From contig NZ_JBEFZF010000005.1 of the NCBI RefSeq assembly GCF_046524175.1, positions 186,001-250,000 of the forward strand: a stretch of DNA of 64,000 nt, written 5' to 3'. Under the pieces are notes generated by a model. It did no database searches, was not told where the DNA came from, and worked only from the letters and a program-made list of their open reading frames with translations. Of this stretch, positions 45,099 to 53,649 are shown piece after piece; within the stretch, counting starts at the first letter, position 1; each line of letters begins with the position of its first letter. This DNA is from Spongiivirga sp046524175. GTDB lineage: Bacteria > Bacteroidota > Bacteroidia > Flavobacteriales > Flavobacteriaceae. Made by a program: the position numbers and the translations under genes.

Positions 45099-45575
45099 CT
45101 ACTTATTCAAAAACTCTTTTAATTGTTGTTCTCTCATTTGCACAGTATCCCAATCACGCATTACGACTGCTCCGCTTTTCTCATAAAAATTAATGGCAGG
45201 TTCATTCCAATCAAGTACAGCCCATTCCACACGTTTTACACCCTGCTTCGCTGCATACTGCATTACCCTTTTGTATAATGCGCTACCAACACCACTTCCT
45301 CTCGCCTTTTCCGTTACGATAAGATCTTCTAAGTGGATTGTTTTTCCCACCCAAGTCGAAAATCGAGGATACACTAGCGCCATGCCTAAAATAACACTAT
45401 CGGCATCAGCTACGAAACATTGAAACGCAGATTGATTTCCAAAACCTGATTGAACAAGCTGATCAACTGTCATTTCAACAGCATTCGATTCTTTTTCAAA
45501 ATCGGCTAACTCTTGTATCAATGCCAGTACCTGTGGCATATCATTTTTTGTCGCTTTTCTTACCTGATAATTCAT
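45099..45575 (-). CDS. GNAT-family N-acetyltransferase
   Basis: A 158-residue single-domain acetyltransferase with the acetyl-CoA-binding motif VTEKARGSGVGSALYKRVM (RGxGxG/A type) and the final WNEPAINFYEKSG motif near the C terminus. It resembles the diamine N-acetyltransferase (SpeG/SSAT-like) branch in length and pattern, but the substrate is not certain. It is immediately upstream of the aspartate kinase gene. Confidence 0.9.
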   Translation of the reverse strand: MNYQVRKATKNDMPQVLALIQELADFEKESNAVEMTVDQLVQSGFGNQSAFQCFVADADSVILGMALVYPRFSTWVGKTIHLEDLIVTEKARGSGVGSALYKRVMQYAAKQGVKRVEWAVLDWNEPAINFYEKSGAVVMRDWDTVQMREQQLKEFLNK

Positions 45576-45580
45576 TGTTG

Positions 45581-45588
45581 CAAATGTA
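45581..45588 (-). promoter_or_regulatory. -7 box of the GNAT-aspartate kinase operon
   Basis: Minus strand TACATTTG, a perfect TAnnTTTG box, only 6 nt upstream of the GNAT ATG; the transcript would be almost leaderless. No clear -33 element. Confidence 0.4.
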
Positions 45589-45686
45589 ACACAAAGTTAT
45601 AAATATAAGAATATTAGTTTTTACGAAAACGTTTTAGTTTCACAAATTTATCGATATTTGTGACCATAAAAACTAGCAGCTACGGC

Positions 45687-46694
45687 ATGACCCAAAAGAA
45701 TCAGACTTTAGGCGAATTCATCATTGAAAATCAGAGCAATTTTAAGTACTCCTCTGGCGAATTATCTCGATTAATTAACTCTATTAGGCTTGCCGGAAAG
45801 GTAGTAAACTACGAAGTAAACAAAGCGGGATTGGTCGATATCATCGGGGCTGCTGGCGATACCAACATCCAAGGTGAAGACCAACAAAAATTGGATGTTT
45901 ACGCCAATGAAAAATTCATTCAGGCTATGAAAAACCGCAACATTGTTTGCGGTATTGCTTCAGAAGAAGAGGATGATTTTATAAGTATCAATAGTCAAGA
46001 TGAAAGGCATCAAAACAAATATGTGGTTTTGATCGACCCACTTGATGGTTCAAGTAATATTGACGTGAATGTATCTGTAGGAACCATTTTTTCGGTCTAT
46101 AGACGTGTCACCCCCATTGGAACTCCTGTACAACAAGAAGATTTTTTACAGCCGGGAAACAGACAAGTCGCTGCCGGATACATTATTTATGGTACCAGTA
46201 CCATGTTGGTTTATACCACAGGCCATGGGGTAAATGGTTTTACGCTTAACCCTGCTACCGGATCGTATTACCTATCACACCCTAACATGAAATTTCCAGA
46301 AACTGGGAGAATCTATTCCGTTAATGAAGGAAACTACACCCATTTTCCTTTGGGAGTTAAAAAATACATTAAGTATTGTCAGGAAGAAGAAGGTGATCGC
46401 CCTTATACTTCTAGGTATATTGGTTCATTGGTTTCTGATATTCACAGAAACATGATTAAAGGAGGTATTTATTTGTACCCAAAAAGCTCGAAGCAATCCA
46501 ACGGAAAATTACGCTTGCTGTATGAATGTAACCCTATGGCTTTTATTATCGAACAAGCAGGTGGTAAAGCTTCAGACGGATTTATACGAATAATGGACAT
46601 TCAGCCAACAGAGTTGCACCAGCGAGTACCATTTTTTGGCGGCAGTAAGAAGATGGTCGAGAAAGCGGAGGAATTTATGCGGCTTCACGCATAA
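45687..46694 (+). CDS. fbp: Class I fructose-1,6-bisphosphatase
   Basis: Dephosphorylates fructose 1,6-bisphosphate in gluconeogenesis. The 335-residue protein (ATG at 45687; a GTG 27 nt upstream is the alternative) carries the metal-binding DPLDGSSNID motif (about residues 120-129), GVNGFTLNP, and the C-terminal GKLRLLYECNPMAFIIEQAGG with the catalytic environment of class I enzymes. It is divergent from the GNAT operon and precedes the GTPase operon by 63 nt. Confidence 0.96.
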   Translation: MTQKNQTLGEFIIENQSNFKYSSGELSRLINSIRLAGKVVNYEVNKAGLVDIIGAAGDTNIQGEDQQKLDVYANEKFIQAMKNRNIVCGIASEEEDDFISINSQDERHQNKYVVLIDPLDGSSNIDVNVSVGTIFSVYRRVTPIGTPVQQEDFLQPGNRQVAAGYIIYGTSTMLVYTTGHGVNGFTLNPATGSYYLSHPNMKFPETGRIYSVNEGNYTHFPLGVKKYIKYCQEEEGDRPYTSRYIGSLVSDIHRNMIKGGIYLYPKSSKQSNGKLRLLYECNPMAFIIEQAGGKASDGFIRIMDIQPTELHQRVPFFGGSKKMVEKAEEFMRLHA

Positions 46695-46757
46695 AAATAG
46701 CCAAGCTTTTTAATTTTTAGTACATTTAACATTTAACGTACTATTAATCTACCAATA

Positions 46758-47111
46758 ATGGCTAAAAATAACACCACAGACACCGAAAAAATGACCCCTG
46801 ATTCGGCTCAAAAACTTGAGGCAATAAAGAACCTCATATTCGGTGAAAACATTGCTGAATACAACCACGAATTTGAGCTGCTTAAAAAAGACCTTTCAAA
46901 AAAACGCGAGGAACTGCATAATTTTATTGAAGAAACTCGATCTGAATTAATGCAAAGTATTGATAGTCTTTCTACAGACATCAATATTAGAATCACTGAA
47001 CTTGAAAATAGTCTTACAGATAAAACTGACCAGTTAGGGGAAGATAAAGTTGACCGTAAAGTACTGGGCAAGCTACTAGTTACTATGGGCGAAAAGATTA
47101 TGAGCAAATAA
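46758..47111 (+). CDS. Coiled-coil protein of the GTPase operon
   Basis: A 117-residue cytoplasmic protein. Residues about 25-45 carry KNLIFGENIAEYNHEFELL, followed by a long amphipathic helix with heptad spacing (about 40-95) and a conserved end (VDRKVLGKLLVTMGEKI). It matches a pattern I have seen in a family of small bacterial proteins with an LFG-E-I-x-EY motif next to roadblock-like genes. No enzyme motif. First gene of the four-gene signalling operon; TACATTTA at 46721-46728 may be its -7 box. It is likely a scaffold or regulator of the downstream GTPase. Confidence 0.7.
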   Translation: MAKNNTTDTEKMTPDSAQKLEAIKNLIFGENIAEYNHEFELLKKDLSKKREELHNFIEETRSELMQSIDSLSTDINIRITELENSLTDKTDQLGEDKVDRKVLGKLLVTMGEKIMSK

Positions 47112-47135
47112 TAGCTCGTTCTTATCCTCTTTTAA

Positions 47136-47954
47136 ATGAATGCATCTGATAAATTAGAGATCTTAAAGGAACTCTTGCTGACTGATGAACGCGAATATGC
47201 GGAATCGATCACCAAGAAGCTCGAGGTGCTTGAAGAAACCGTTAACAAACGAAACAAACTTTCTCCCAAAGTTGAACCAATTATAGAGGACAAGCTGGAT
47301 GAGTTTGTTGAAGAAATACCAAAAACCCTAGGACCAACCATTACTGCAGCTTTAAAAGAGGAGATAGCAAATAGTCAAGATAGTGTAGTAGAAGCATTAT
47401 ACCCCATCATGGGTCGCATGATTAAGCGATATGTTCAAAGTGAAATTCAAAAACTACGCGAACAACTTACCCAACAAATCAATAGCCGATATACGATAAA
47501 AGGTATTAAAAGACGTCTTAAAGCTAAATCACTAGGAATCAACGAATCTGATTTGATGCTCTACGAACAGGGTGCACCAAAGATTCACCAGATGTTTGTC
47601 ATCGAAAAAGGCTCTGGAATCATTAAGGCAAGCCTAAATAAAGACCAGACCATTGACCAAGATATGATTGCGGGCATGCTAACTGCCATTAAGAGTTTTG
47701 TAGAAGATGCTTTTCAAACAGACGAACAGGAATTACAACTTATTGAATATGATCTTTATACTATTCATATTCAAAACTTTTCTGAGTACTACATAGCTGT
47801 AGTAATCTCAGGAGTTTTTGATGTTTCACATAGAAGCAAACTAGAAGATCTTTTGCTTAAATTTGCGCAGTATAAGATCAACAAAACCGATCTTCATAAC
47901 CAACAACATTTTTCAAACAAGCTAAAGGCATATTTTACCAATGACTATATCTAA
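47136..47954 (+). CDS. Roadblock-like partner of the Ras-like GTPase
   Basis: A 272-residue soluble protein. Residues about 7-130 are helical with an opening ILKELLLTDEREYAESI, related in pattern to the neighbour's LIFGENIAEY, and YPIMGRMIKRYV. Residues about 150-240 form a roadblock/longin-like alpha-beta domain (HQMFVIEKGSGIIKASL, then DMIAGMLTAIKSFVEDAF, then YYIAVVISG). Proteins of this build in other phyla carry an extra C-terminal OmpA domain, which is absent here, so any OmpA label would be misleading. The gene overlaps the GTPase gene by 14 nt. Roadblock proteins commonly act as GTPase activators or exchange platforms, as MglB does for MglA. Confidence 0.72.
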   Translation: MNASDKLEILKELLLTDEREYAESITKKLEVLEETVNKRNKLSPKVEPIIEDKLDEFVEEIPKTLGPTITAALKEEIANSQDSVVEALYPIMGRMIKRYVQSEIQKLREQLTQQINSRYTIKGIKRRLKAKSLGINESDLMLYEQGAPKIHQMFVIEKGSGIIKASLNKDQTIDQDMIAGMLTAIKSFVEDAFQTDEQELQLIEYDLYTIHIQNFSEYYIAVVISGVFDVSHRSKLEDLLLKFAQYKINKTDLHNQQHFSNKLKAYFTNDYI

Positions 47955-48429
47955 AAAGATCGTTTTACTGGGCCATTTTGGTGTAGGTAAATCATCCTTA
48001 ATTCGACGTTTTGTTGAAAATACATTTAGTGATGATTACAAAGTGACGATCGGCGTACATATTTTAAAAAAGTCAATTACCGTAAATGACACCGATCTTT
48101 CAATGATTATATGGGATATTGAAGGTAATGAGAAGGTACAAAACACCCGTAATTCCTATTTGATGGGTACGGCAGGATACATCTACGTTTTTGATGCAAG
48201 TAGACCTTCTACCTATACAAATATCAATGAGGATCTGGATTATTTAACAAACCAGCTACCGGGCATACCAATGCAGTTGGTCGGCAATAAGGTGGATTTG
48301 GTCGATTTACCAAAACTTAAAACCATTTTAACAGAGAAAAATATTGATTGTCAATACTTTGCCAGCGCTAAGACTGGTGAGAATGTAGAAGCGTTATTCC
48401 ATAGTCTTGGTGAATTAATTATCCCTTAG
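47941..48429 (+). CDS. Ras-like small GTPase
   Basis: A 162-residue Ras-superfamily GTPase, single domain. G1 is GHFGVGKS (residues 11-18, Lys17), G2 is a Thr36 in VTIGV, G3 is WDIEGNE (58-64), G4 is NKVD (116-119) and G5 is ASAKTG (141-146). The residue equivalent to Ras Gln61 is Asn63, which may slow intrinsic hydrolysis and make a GAP or partner essential. No lipid-modification motif or membrane helix. It sits between the roadblock-like gene and the hybrid kinase gene, so it likely acts as a switch for or below that kinase. The Ras-like call is secure, the pathway is inferred. Confidence 0.9.
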   Translation: MTISKKIVLLGHFGVGKSSLIRRFVENTFSDDYKVTIGVHILKKSITVNDTDLSMIIWDIEGNEKVQNTRNSYLMGTAGYIYVFDASRPSTYTNINEDLDYLTNQLPGIPMQLVGNKVDLVDLPKLKTILTEKNIDCQYFASAKTGENVEALFHSLGELIIP

Positions 48430-48431
48430 GC

Positions 48432-49949
48432 ATGGCTCCAAACGCTAACCAATTTCTGACCAATAACTCCCAGTTCATTAAGATCACGAATACCGGCGGT
48501 ATTATTGATTCTGATAATACGATAATAAATGTTAGCAAGGCATCAAACATCAAGGATATTCATCCTTTCTTTGAAAGCATTGTTCCGATCTTACCTGATT
48601 TAGAAGCTGAAGAATCAATGGTATGTGTGAATCTTGATCTTGACGAAAAAAAAGGCATTTTTGATATTGGAATCAAAAAAATAGCCAATACGGAAGAACA
48701 AGTTATTGTACTACAAGATTTCACCGATCATTATAACGAATTTCAGCGCGTTGCACAATTAAGAAATGAATCGGTTATTAACTCTGAGGTTATTCACCTT
48801 CGTAATAAACAACTAGCTGCAGAGAAAGAATTTAAGAACCGTTTTATAGCAAACGTCAGTCATGAAATTCGAACACCGCTAAATGGCATATTGGGCTTTT
48901 TAACCTTATTAGAGAAATCAAATTTAAGTACGGAACAAGAAGGACTCGTTGGGATTGTAAAAAAATCAAGTAATCATTTAAATGGGCTAATCGAGGACTT
49001 ACTTAATATTTCTAAAATTGAAGCAGGACAACTTACAGTAGTCAAAAAGAAGTTTAAACTTAATGACGTCGCAAAGTATCTCACCAAATTCTTCCAGAAA
49101 AAAGCTGAGGAAAACGACATTGATTTCAATGTAGAAGTTGCCTCGAATGTTCCAGAAACTATTATTGGTGATAGAACAAGATTACAACAAGTCCTTATTA
49201 ATTTATTAGACAACGCTTTTAAGTTTACCACCGAAGGAAGTATCACATTGTCGATCGCTGAAAATTCCCGTCGCGGTAAAAAAGTAAATCTCAATTTTAA
49301 AGTAGAAGATACCGGTATTGGTATTGCTGCAGAAGATCTTGACAGTATTTTTGAGAGTTTCACTCAGGTGCACAACAATCCAATTTATGGAGGCACCGGT
49401 TTAGGACTTTCGATCACCAAACATATTGTCGATTTTCTTGATGGTAGGATTAATGTAAAAAGTCAATTAGGAAAAGGTACGGTTTTTAGTTTAAACCTTA
49501 GTTACGAACTGGAACTTGGTCAAGAAAAAAAAGTAAAAAAAACCCAAGCTCCTGCCATTTTTTTTAAGCCGGATAAAAAGTACCAAATTTTAATGGTTGA
49601 AGATTCCGAGGCAAATCAAATGCTTTTAATGAAATTATTGGTTAGTCATGGTAACTTTTTCGTCGACTTGGCTACAAACGGTCAAGAAGCGCTAGATTTT
49701 ATTAAAACTACTGACTACGATTTAGTAATTCTAGATATCAAGATTCCAAAAATTGATGGATTGGAGGTGGCAAGACAACTTCGAGCAGACGATGATATTT
49801 TTATACGAAGACTACCCATTATCGCATTAACAGCTTTTGCAAGTGATGAAGATAAAAAAGCCTGTAAAAAGGCTGGAATCAATGAGTTTTTAGCGATCCC
49901 ATTTGAAGAAGATGCACTTTTGGAAAAAATGGCAAAACTCTTAAAATAA
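48432..49949 (+). CDS. Soluble hybrid histidine kinase of the GTPase operon
   Basis: A 505-residue cytoplasmic kinase with no transmembrane helix. Residues about 15-105 are PAS-like, followed by a coiled coil and a HisKA domain with NVSHEIRTPLNGILGF (phospho-acceptor His144), a HATPase domain with N-box LINLLDNAFKF, DTGIGIA (293-299) and GTGLGLS (321-327), then a C-terminal receiver (about 383-505) with VEDSEAN and phospho-acceptor Asp435 in ILDIKIPKIDG. The receiver has the switch Thr (LTAFAS) but Ile489 in place of the conserved Lys of the usual KPF motif. It starts 2 nt after the GTPase stop and ends at a terminator, closing the operon. Confidence 0.9.
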   Translation: MAPNANQFLTNNSQFIKITNTGGIIDSDNTIINVSKASNIKDIHPFFESIVPILPDLEAEESMVCVNLDLDEKKGIFDIGIKKIANTEEQVIVLQDFTDHYNEFQRVAQLRNESVINSEVIHLRNKQLAAEKEFKNRFIANVSHEIRTPLNGILGFLTLLEKSNLSTEQEGLVGIVKKSSNHLNGLIEDLLNISKIEAGQLTVVKKKFKLNDVAKYLTKFFQKKAEENDIDFNVEVASNVPETIIGDRTRLQQVLINLLDNAFKFTTEGSITLSIAENSRRGKKVNLNFKVEDTGIGIAAEDLDSIFESFTQVHNNPIYGGTGLGLSITKHIVDFLDGRINVKSQLGKGTVFSLNLSYELELGQEKKVKKTQAPAIFFKPDKKYQILMVEDSEANQMLLMKLLVSHGNFFVDLATNGQEALDFIKTTDYDLVILDIKIPKIDGLEVARQLRADDDIFIRRLPIIALTAFASDEDKKACKKAGINEFLAIPFEEDALLEKMAKLLK

Positions 49950-49958
49950 TGCGTATAA

Positions 49959-49984
49959 AAACGCCTATTATCAAATAGGCGTTT
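49959..49984. terminator. Bidirectional terminator
   Basis: AAACGCCTATT (49959-49969) pairs with AATAGGCGTTT (49974-49984) around a 4-nt loop, between the convergent hybrid-kinase and TerB-like genes. Confidence 0.8.
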
Positions 49985-50008
49985 AAATGTTGTTATGTGA
50001 TAGTACCG

Positions 50009-50440
50009 CTATCGATTCATGTGCTTCATTTCATCCATAAAGGTTTCTAGACTCACCTCACGATCTACTAAAACTAGGGCTTTGTCGACCACATATTTTA
50101 TATTTTCAGGAGTAAATCCTAAACCTACACTTAACCTTCCTAATAATTCATGCTGGCCTTCTCCCAAAACATCATCGGCGTATACCATTCTAGCAAGATC
50201 ATATAACCGCTCTAATCTACTATTATATGTCAAAGGAGGGTTAATTGGATAGTCTTTGTAATTTTTCACTATCCTTTGATATTCTTCATCCTCAATTTCT
50301 AAACTTCTAGCCAGCCGATTTAAAAAAGCTTGTTCTTGATCGGTAATCTTATCATCGGTCATTGCCACGTGAACAATGGCTGCAAAATGACTACGGTTTC
50401 GTTGTTTAAATCCGCTTTGGTATAAATTAGAAAATGACAT
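50009..50440 (-). CDS. TerB-like protein
   Basis: A 143-residue helical protein. The ATG at 50440 (MSFSNLYQSG) is preferred; an upstream in-frame start at 50563 would run into the divergent gene and add a poorly conserved segment. It shows the TerB-type pattern HFAAIVHVAMTDDKITDQEQAFLNRLA with acidic residues on a helical bundle, and YADDVLGEGQHELLGRL. TerB proteins are associated with tellurite/stress response gene sets, but no other ter gene is nearby, so a general stress role is the most that can be said. Confidence 0.75.
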   Translation of the reverse strand: MSFSNLYQSGFKQRNRSHFAAIVHVAMTDDKITDQEQAFLNRLARSLEIEDEEYQRIVKNYKDYPINPPLTYNSRLERLYDLARMVYADDVLGEGQHELLGRLSVGLGFTPENIKYVVDKALVLVDREVSLETFMDEMKHMNR

Positions 50441-50462
50441 ATTTAATTTTTTAATAATCGCA

Positions 50463-50470
50463 CAAATATA
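50463..50470 (-). promoter_or_regulatory. -7 box of the TerB-like gene
   Basis: Minus strand TATATTTG, a perfect box, about 22 nt before the chosen ATG at 50440. It supports the shorter start. Confidence 0.45.
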
Positions 50471-50532
50471 AGTAAAGAGGGTAGCTAATGAAACAGAAAA
50501 TTGGGCTATTTTTAAAGGCGAAAAATCACAAA

Positions 50533-51675
50533 ATGCTATCCAATCAAAAACACCTTTTTTCACTATCTAATAATATTGTTTATTTAAACGGCGCTTATAT
50601 GTCTCCTCAACTTAAAAGCGTTGAAGAAATTGGTATTATCAACCTCAAACGAAAGGGAGATCCTGCGAGTATTTTACCTGAACATTTTTTTGATCAGCGT
50701 CTAGTTTTAAAAAAACGTTTTGCGCAGCTAATTAATGCACAAGCAGATAACATCGCCATAATACCATCAGTTTCTTATGGTATTGCCAATGCCGCTAACA
50801 ATGTACCCTTAAAAAAGGGTGACGAAATTATATTAGTTGATGAGCAATTTCCTAGTAATGTATATGCATGGAATCATGTGGCTGAGCGAAACGGCGCACA
50901 TACAAAAGTTGTTTTACATCCATCAGGAACCGAAAACCGAGCAAAAAAATGGAATGAACTTATCCTAAAAGCCATTACCAATAAAACAGCTGTCGTCGCG
51001 ATGCCTCATGCACATTGGGCAGATGGGACCTTGTTCAATTTAAAGGCGATACGAGAAAAAACGCTATCGGTAGGTGCAAGACTTATTATTGACGGAACCC
51101 AAAGTGTAGGTGCCTTTCCTTTTGATGTGACAGCAATACAGCCGGACGCTTTAATTTGCGGTGGATACAAATGGCTAATGGGTCCCTATTCTTTAGGCGT
51201 TGCCTATTACAACGAAACTTTTTTTGAAGGCACCCCAATTGAACACAACTGGATGAACCGGCATGAAAGTGAAAATTTTTCAAAACTGGTTGATTACCAA
51301 GACCAATATCAACCCGGCGCTGCAAGGTATTCCGTAGGCGAATCAAGTAATTTCGTTTTAACGCCAATGCTTAGTAGGGCAATTGAACAGCTATTGGAAT
51401 GGAAACCAGAAAGTATTCAGGAATATTGCCATGAAATATCTAAAGAAGCCATCGAAAAACTAAGACAGCTCAGCTGTTTTGTTGAAGATGATACTTTTAG
51501 AACAAAACATCTATTCGGTATATATCTCCCTGATAATATCAATATGAGCATGGTGAAAGAAAAAATGGCCGAGCGTAATATTATCGTATCGTTTAGAGGA
51601 AATGCCATTCGCATTTCGCCACACCTTTACAATACAAAAGAAGACTTTGATATGCTAGTGCGTTGTTTCCAATAA
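50533..51675 (+). CDS. Class V aminotransferase family protein
   Basis: A 380-residue PLP enzyme (ATG at 50533, MLSNQKHLFSL; an ATG 45 nt upstream would overlap the divergent promoter region). It has the N-terminal VYLNGAYMSP segment, the VAMPHAHWADGT and IIDGTQSVGAFPFDV (Asp binding the PLP pyridine) segments, and the PLP lysine in CGGYKWLMGPYSLG. Fold type I, cysteine desulfurase/isopenicillin epimerase-like branch. The catalytic Cys loop of true cysteine desulfurases is not evident. Substrate unknown; it stands alone. Confidence 0.85.
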   Translation: MLSNQKHLFSLSNNIVYLNGAYMSPQLKSVEEIGIINLKRKGDPASILPEHFFDQRLVLKKRFAQLINAQADNIAIIPSVSYGIANAANNVPLKKGDEIILVDEQFPSNVYAWNHVAERNGAHTKVVLHPSGTENRAKKWNELILKAITNKTAVVAMPHAHWADGTLFNLKAIREKTLSVGARLIIDGTQSVGAFPFDVTAIQPDALICGGYKWLMGPYSLGVAYYNETFFEGTPIEHNWMNRHESENFSKLVDYQDQYQPGAARYSVGESSNFVLTPMLSRAIEQLLEWKPESIQEYCHEISKEAIEKLRQLSCFVEDDTFRTKHLFGIYLPDNINMSMVKEKMAERNIIVSFRGNAIRISPHLYNTKEDFDMLVRCFQ

Positions 51676-51802
51676 AAGAACTCAACATCATACCGAACTC
51701 GTTTTAACACACTATTAGATAATCAAAAACTTTCACTTAATTTTAAGGTTACATCTTGTATCTTTACTCGTATGAGTGTAGAGTTCATCTATCCTACTTC
51801 GC

Positions 51803-51834
51803 TTAGGCTGACAACTCAATTTAGGCTGCCAACT
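51803..51834. repeat. Short direct repeat in the leader of the TPR gene
   Basis: TTAGGCTGACAACT (51803-51816) and TTAGGCTGCCAACT (51821-51834) differ at one base and are spaced by 18 nt. They lie just before the TPR gene at 51863. The neighbouring CTTCGCTTAGGCTGAC resembles a dispersed flavobacterial intergenic repeat. Confidence 0.5.
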
Positions 51835-51862
51835 AAGTATTAAGAACTGAAAGTCATTTGCT

Positions 51863-53644
51863 ATGAAACTTTTTTTAACGCTATTACTTACTTGTTTTTT
51901 TGCATTTACAAATGCGCAAAATACTGTTCTTGCTAAACAGTACTTTAATAAAGGTGAGTTTGAAAAAGCGAAGCTTTCGTACCAAACACTTTATCAACAA
52001 TATCCGGGGCGCATTGATCTTTTTATGGATTTGATTAAATGCTATCAGCAACTTGAAGATTATCTTGGAGCACAGGAATTAATCGAAGAAAAGCTTATTG
52101 AGAATAAAAAACAGTATCAACTATATATCCTGCTGGGTAATAATTACGATTTGCAGGGACAAACAGAAAAAGCAGAAGAAAACTACCAGTTGGCACTGTC
52201 AAAAGTTGAAGAAAATCCGAATCTAGTATACCGACTAGGCACTACATTTGAGCGACTTTCTAAACTACGATATGCCCTTAAAACCTATGAAAAAGGCCTC
52301 GCTGCAAATCCTGATTTGAGGGTTCATTATCAGATAGGTCGTTTATATGGCGAGTTGGGAGAAATTGAGAATATGTACAATAGTTTTTTTGACCTCATGC
52401 TCACCAATGAAAATTATCGCCCTAATATTGAACGAAGTTTAAGTCAGTTTGTTACTGATGATCCCTCGAACGAGAATAATATCTTATTGCGAAAAATTCT
52501 ACTTAAAAAATTACAAACAAAGCCCGACGTTTTATGGAATGATTTTTTGAGCTGGCTGTTCGTCCAACAAAAGCAGTATAATAAGGCATTCACTCAAGAA
52601 AAAGCCATTTACAAACGTACCGAAGGCAATTTAAACCGCATTACGGATCTCGCTTTTCTGGCAAAAGAAAGCAGAGAATATGATAGTGCCAAGGAAATTT
52701 TTGAGTATATCATTCAAAATAACACCAATCAAGATGTTGCTTATACTGCAGAAAGAGCTTTACTTCAAATTGAAGTAGAAACCCTTTCGGAAGAGAATAT
52801 CCCAGAGATTGACACCAAATTCAATATGCTTTTAAAGCTTTTTGGAAAAACCAATACTACCATTGGACTTCAAATGGATTACGCCCGTTTTATTGCTTTT
52901 AAGAAAAATGACCCGAAGACAGCCACAAAAGCCTTAAAAAATACATTAAAGCTACGCATTAACAACTTTCAAAAAGGAGAAGTTAAAATTGCATTAGGTG
53001 ATATTTTGGTGTTTTCTGAACAATTCAATCAAGCTTTAATCTATTATTCTCAAGTTCAAAAAAGTTTAAAAAATAATGTCGTAGGGCAACAAGCTAGATT
53101 CAAAGTAGCGCAAACAAGTTATTTTAAAGGTGATTTCAATTGGGCACAAACACAACTAAAAGTACTTCGATCTTCTACTACCCAGCTAATAGCAAATGAT
53201 GCGATGGAACTGAGTTTACTTATCTCTGATAATTCTCTAGAAGATTCTACCCAAGTAGCACTCAAAAAATATGCTAAAGCAAGCCTACTGGCCTTTCAAG
53301 AAAAAAACGTAGACGCTATTAACCTCTTAAACGATATTTTATTACAGCACAAGGGTGAAACGATTGAAGATGAAGCACTGTTAAAGCAGGCACATCTTTT
53401 CGAAAAAAGGGAAGAGTATGGTAAAGCTGCTGCTAACTACCAAAAGCTGATAGATAATTATAGTGAAGGTATTCTTGCAGACGACGCATTTTTTGGCCTA
53501 GCTGAATTAAATAACGGTGTGCTTTCTAACCCGGAGAAAGCCAAAGAGCTATATGAAAAGATTATTTTTGAATATCAGGATAGTATTTACTTTGTCGAGG
53601 CTCGCAAAAAATACAGAGCGCTCAGAGGTGACGTGATTAATTAA
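51863..53644 (+). CDS. TPR-repeat protein, exported
   Basis: A 593-residue protein made of helix-turn-helix tetratricopeptide repeats. A Sec signal peptide (MKLFLTLLLTCFFAFTNAQ) is followed by at least ten repeat units, for example ILLGNNYDLQGQTEKAEENYQ and LAELNNGVLSNPEKAKELYEK near the end. No catalytic domain. Likely a periplasmic or surface scaffold. The next gene starts 6 nt downstream, so co-transcription is likely. Confidence 0.8.
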   Translation: MKLFLTLLLTCFFAFTNAQNTVLAKQYFNKGEFEKAKLSYQTLYQQYPGRIDLFMDLIKCYQQLEDYLGAQELIEEKLIENKKQYQLYILLGNNYDLQGQTEKAEENYQLALSKVEENPNLVYRLGTTFERLSKLRYALKTYEKGLAANPDLRVHYQIGRLYGELGEIENMYNSFFDLMLTNENYRPNIERSLSQFVTDDPSNENNILLRKILLKKLQTKPDVLWNDFLSWLFVQQKQYNKAFTQEKAIYKRTEGNLNRITDLAFLAKESREYDSAKEIFEYIIQNNTNQDVAYTAERALLQIEVETLSEENIPEIDTKFNMLLKLFGKTNTTIGLQMDYARFIAFKKNDPKTATKALKNTLKLRINNFQKGEVKIALGDILVFSEQFNQALIYYSQVQKSLKNNVVGQQARFKVAQTSYFKGDFNWAQTQLKVLRSSTTQLIANDAMELSLLISDNSLEDSTQVALKKYAKASLLAFQEKNVDAINLLNDILLQHKGETIEDEALLKQAHLFEKREEYGKAAANYQKLIDNYSEGILADDAFFGLAELNNGVLSNPEKAKELYEKIIFEYQDSIYFVEARKKYRALRGDVIN

Positions 53645-53649
53645 AGGCA

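Noticed and set aside
50440..50563. Longer TerB-like start at 50563
   Set aside because: It would overlap the opposite-strand aminotransferase gene and the -7 box at 50463-50470; the shorter start fits the family.
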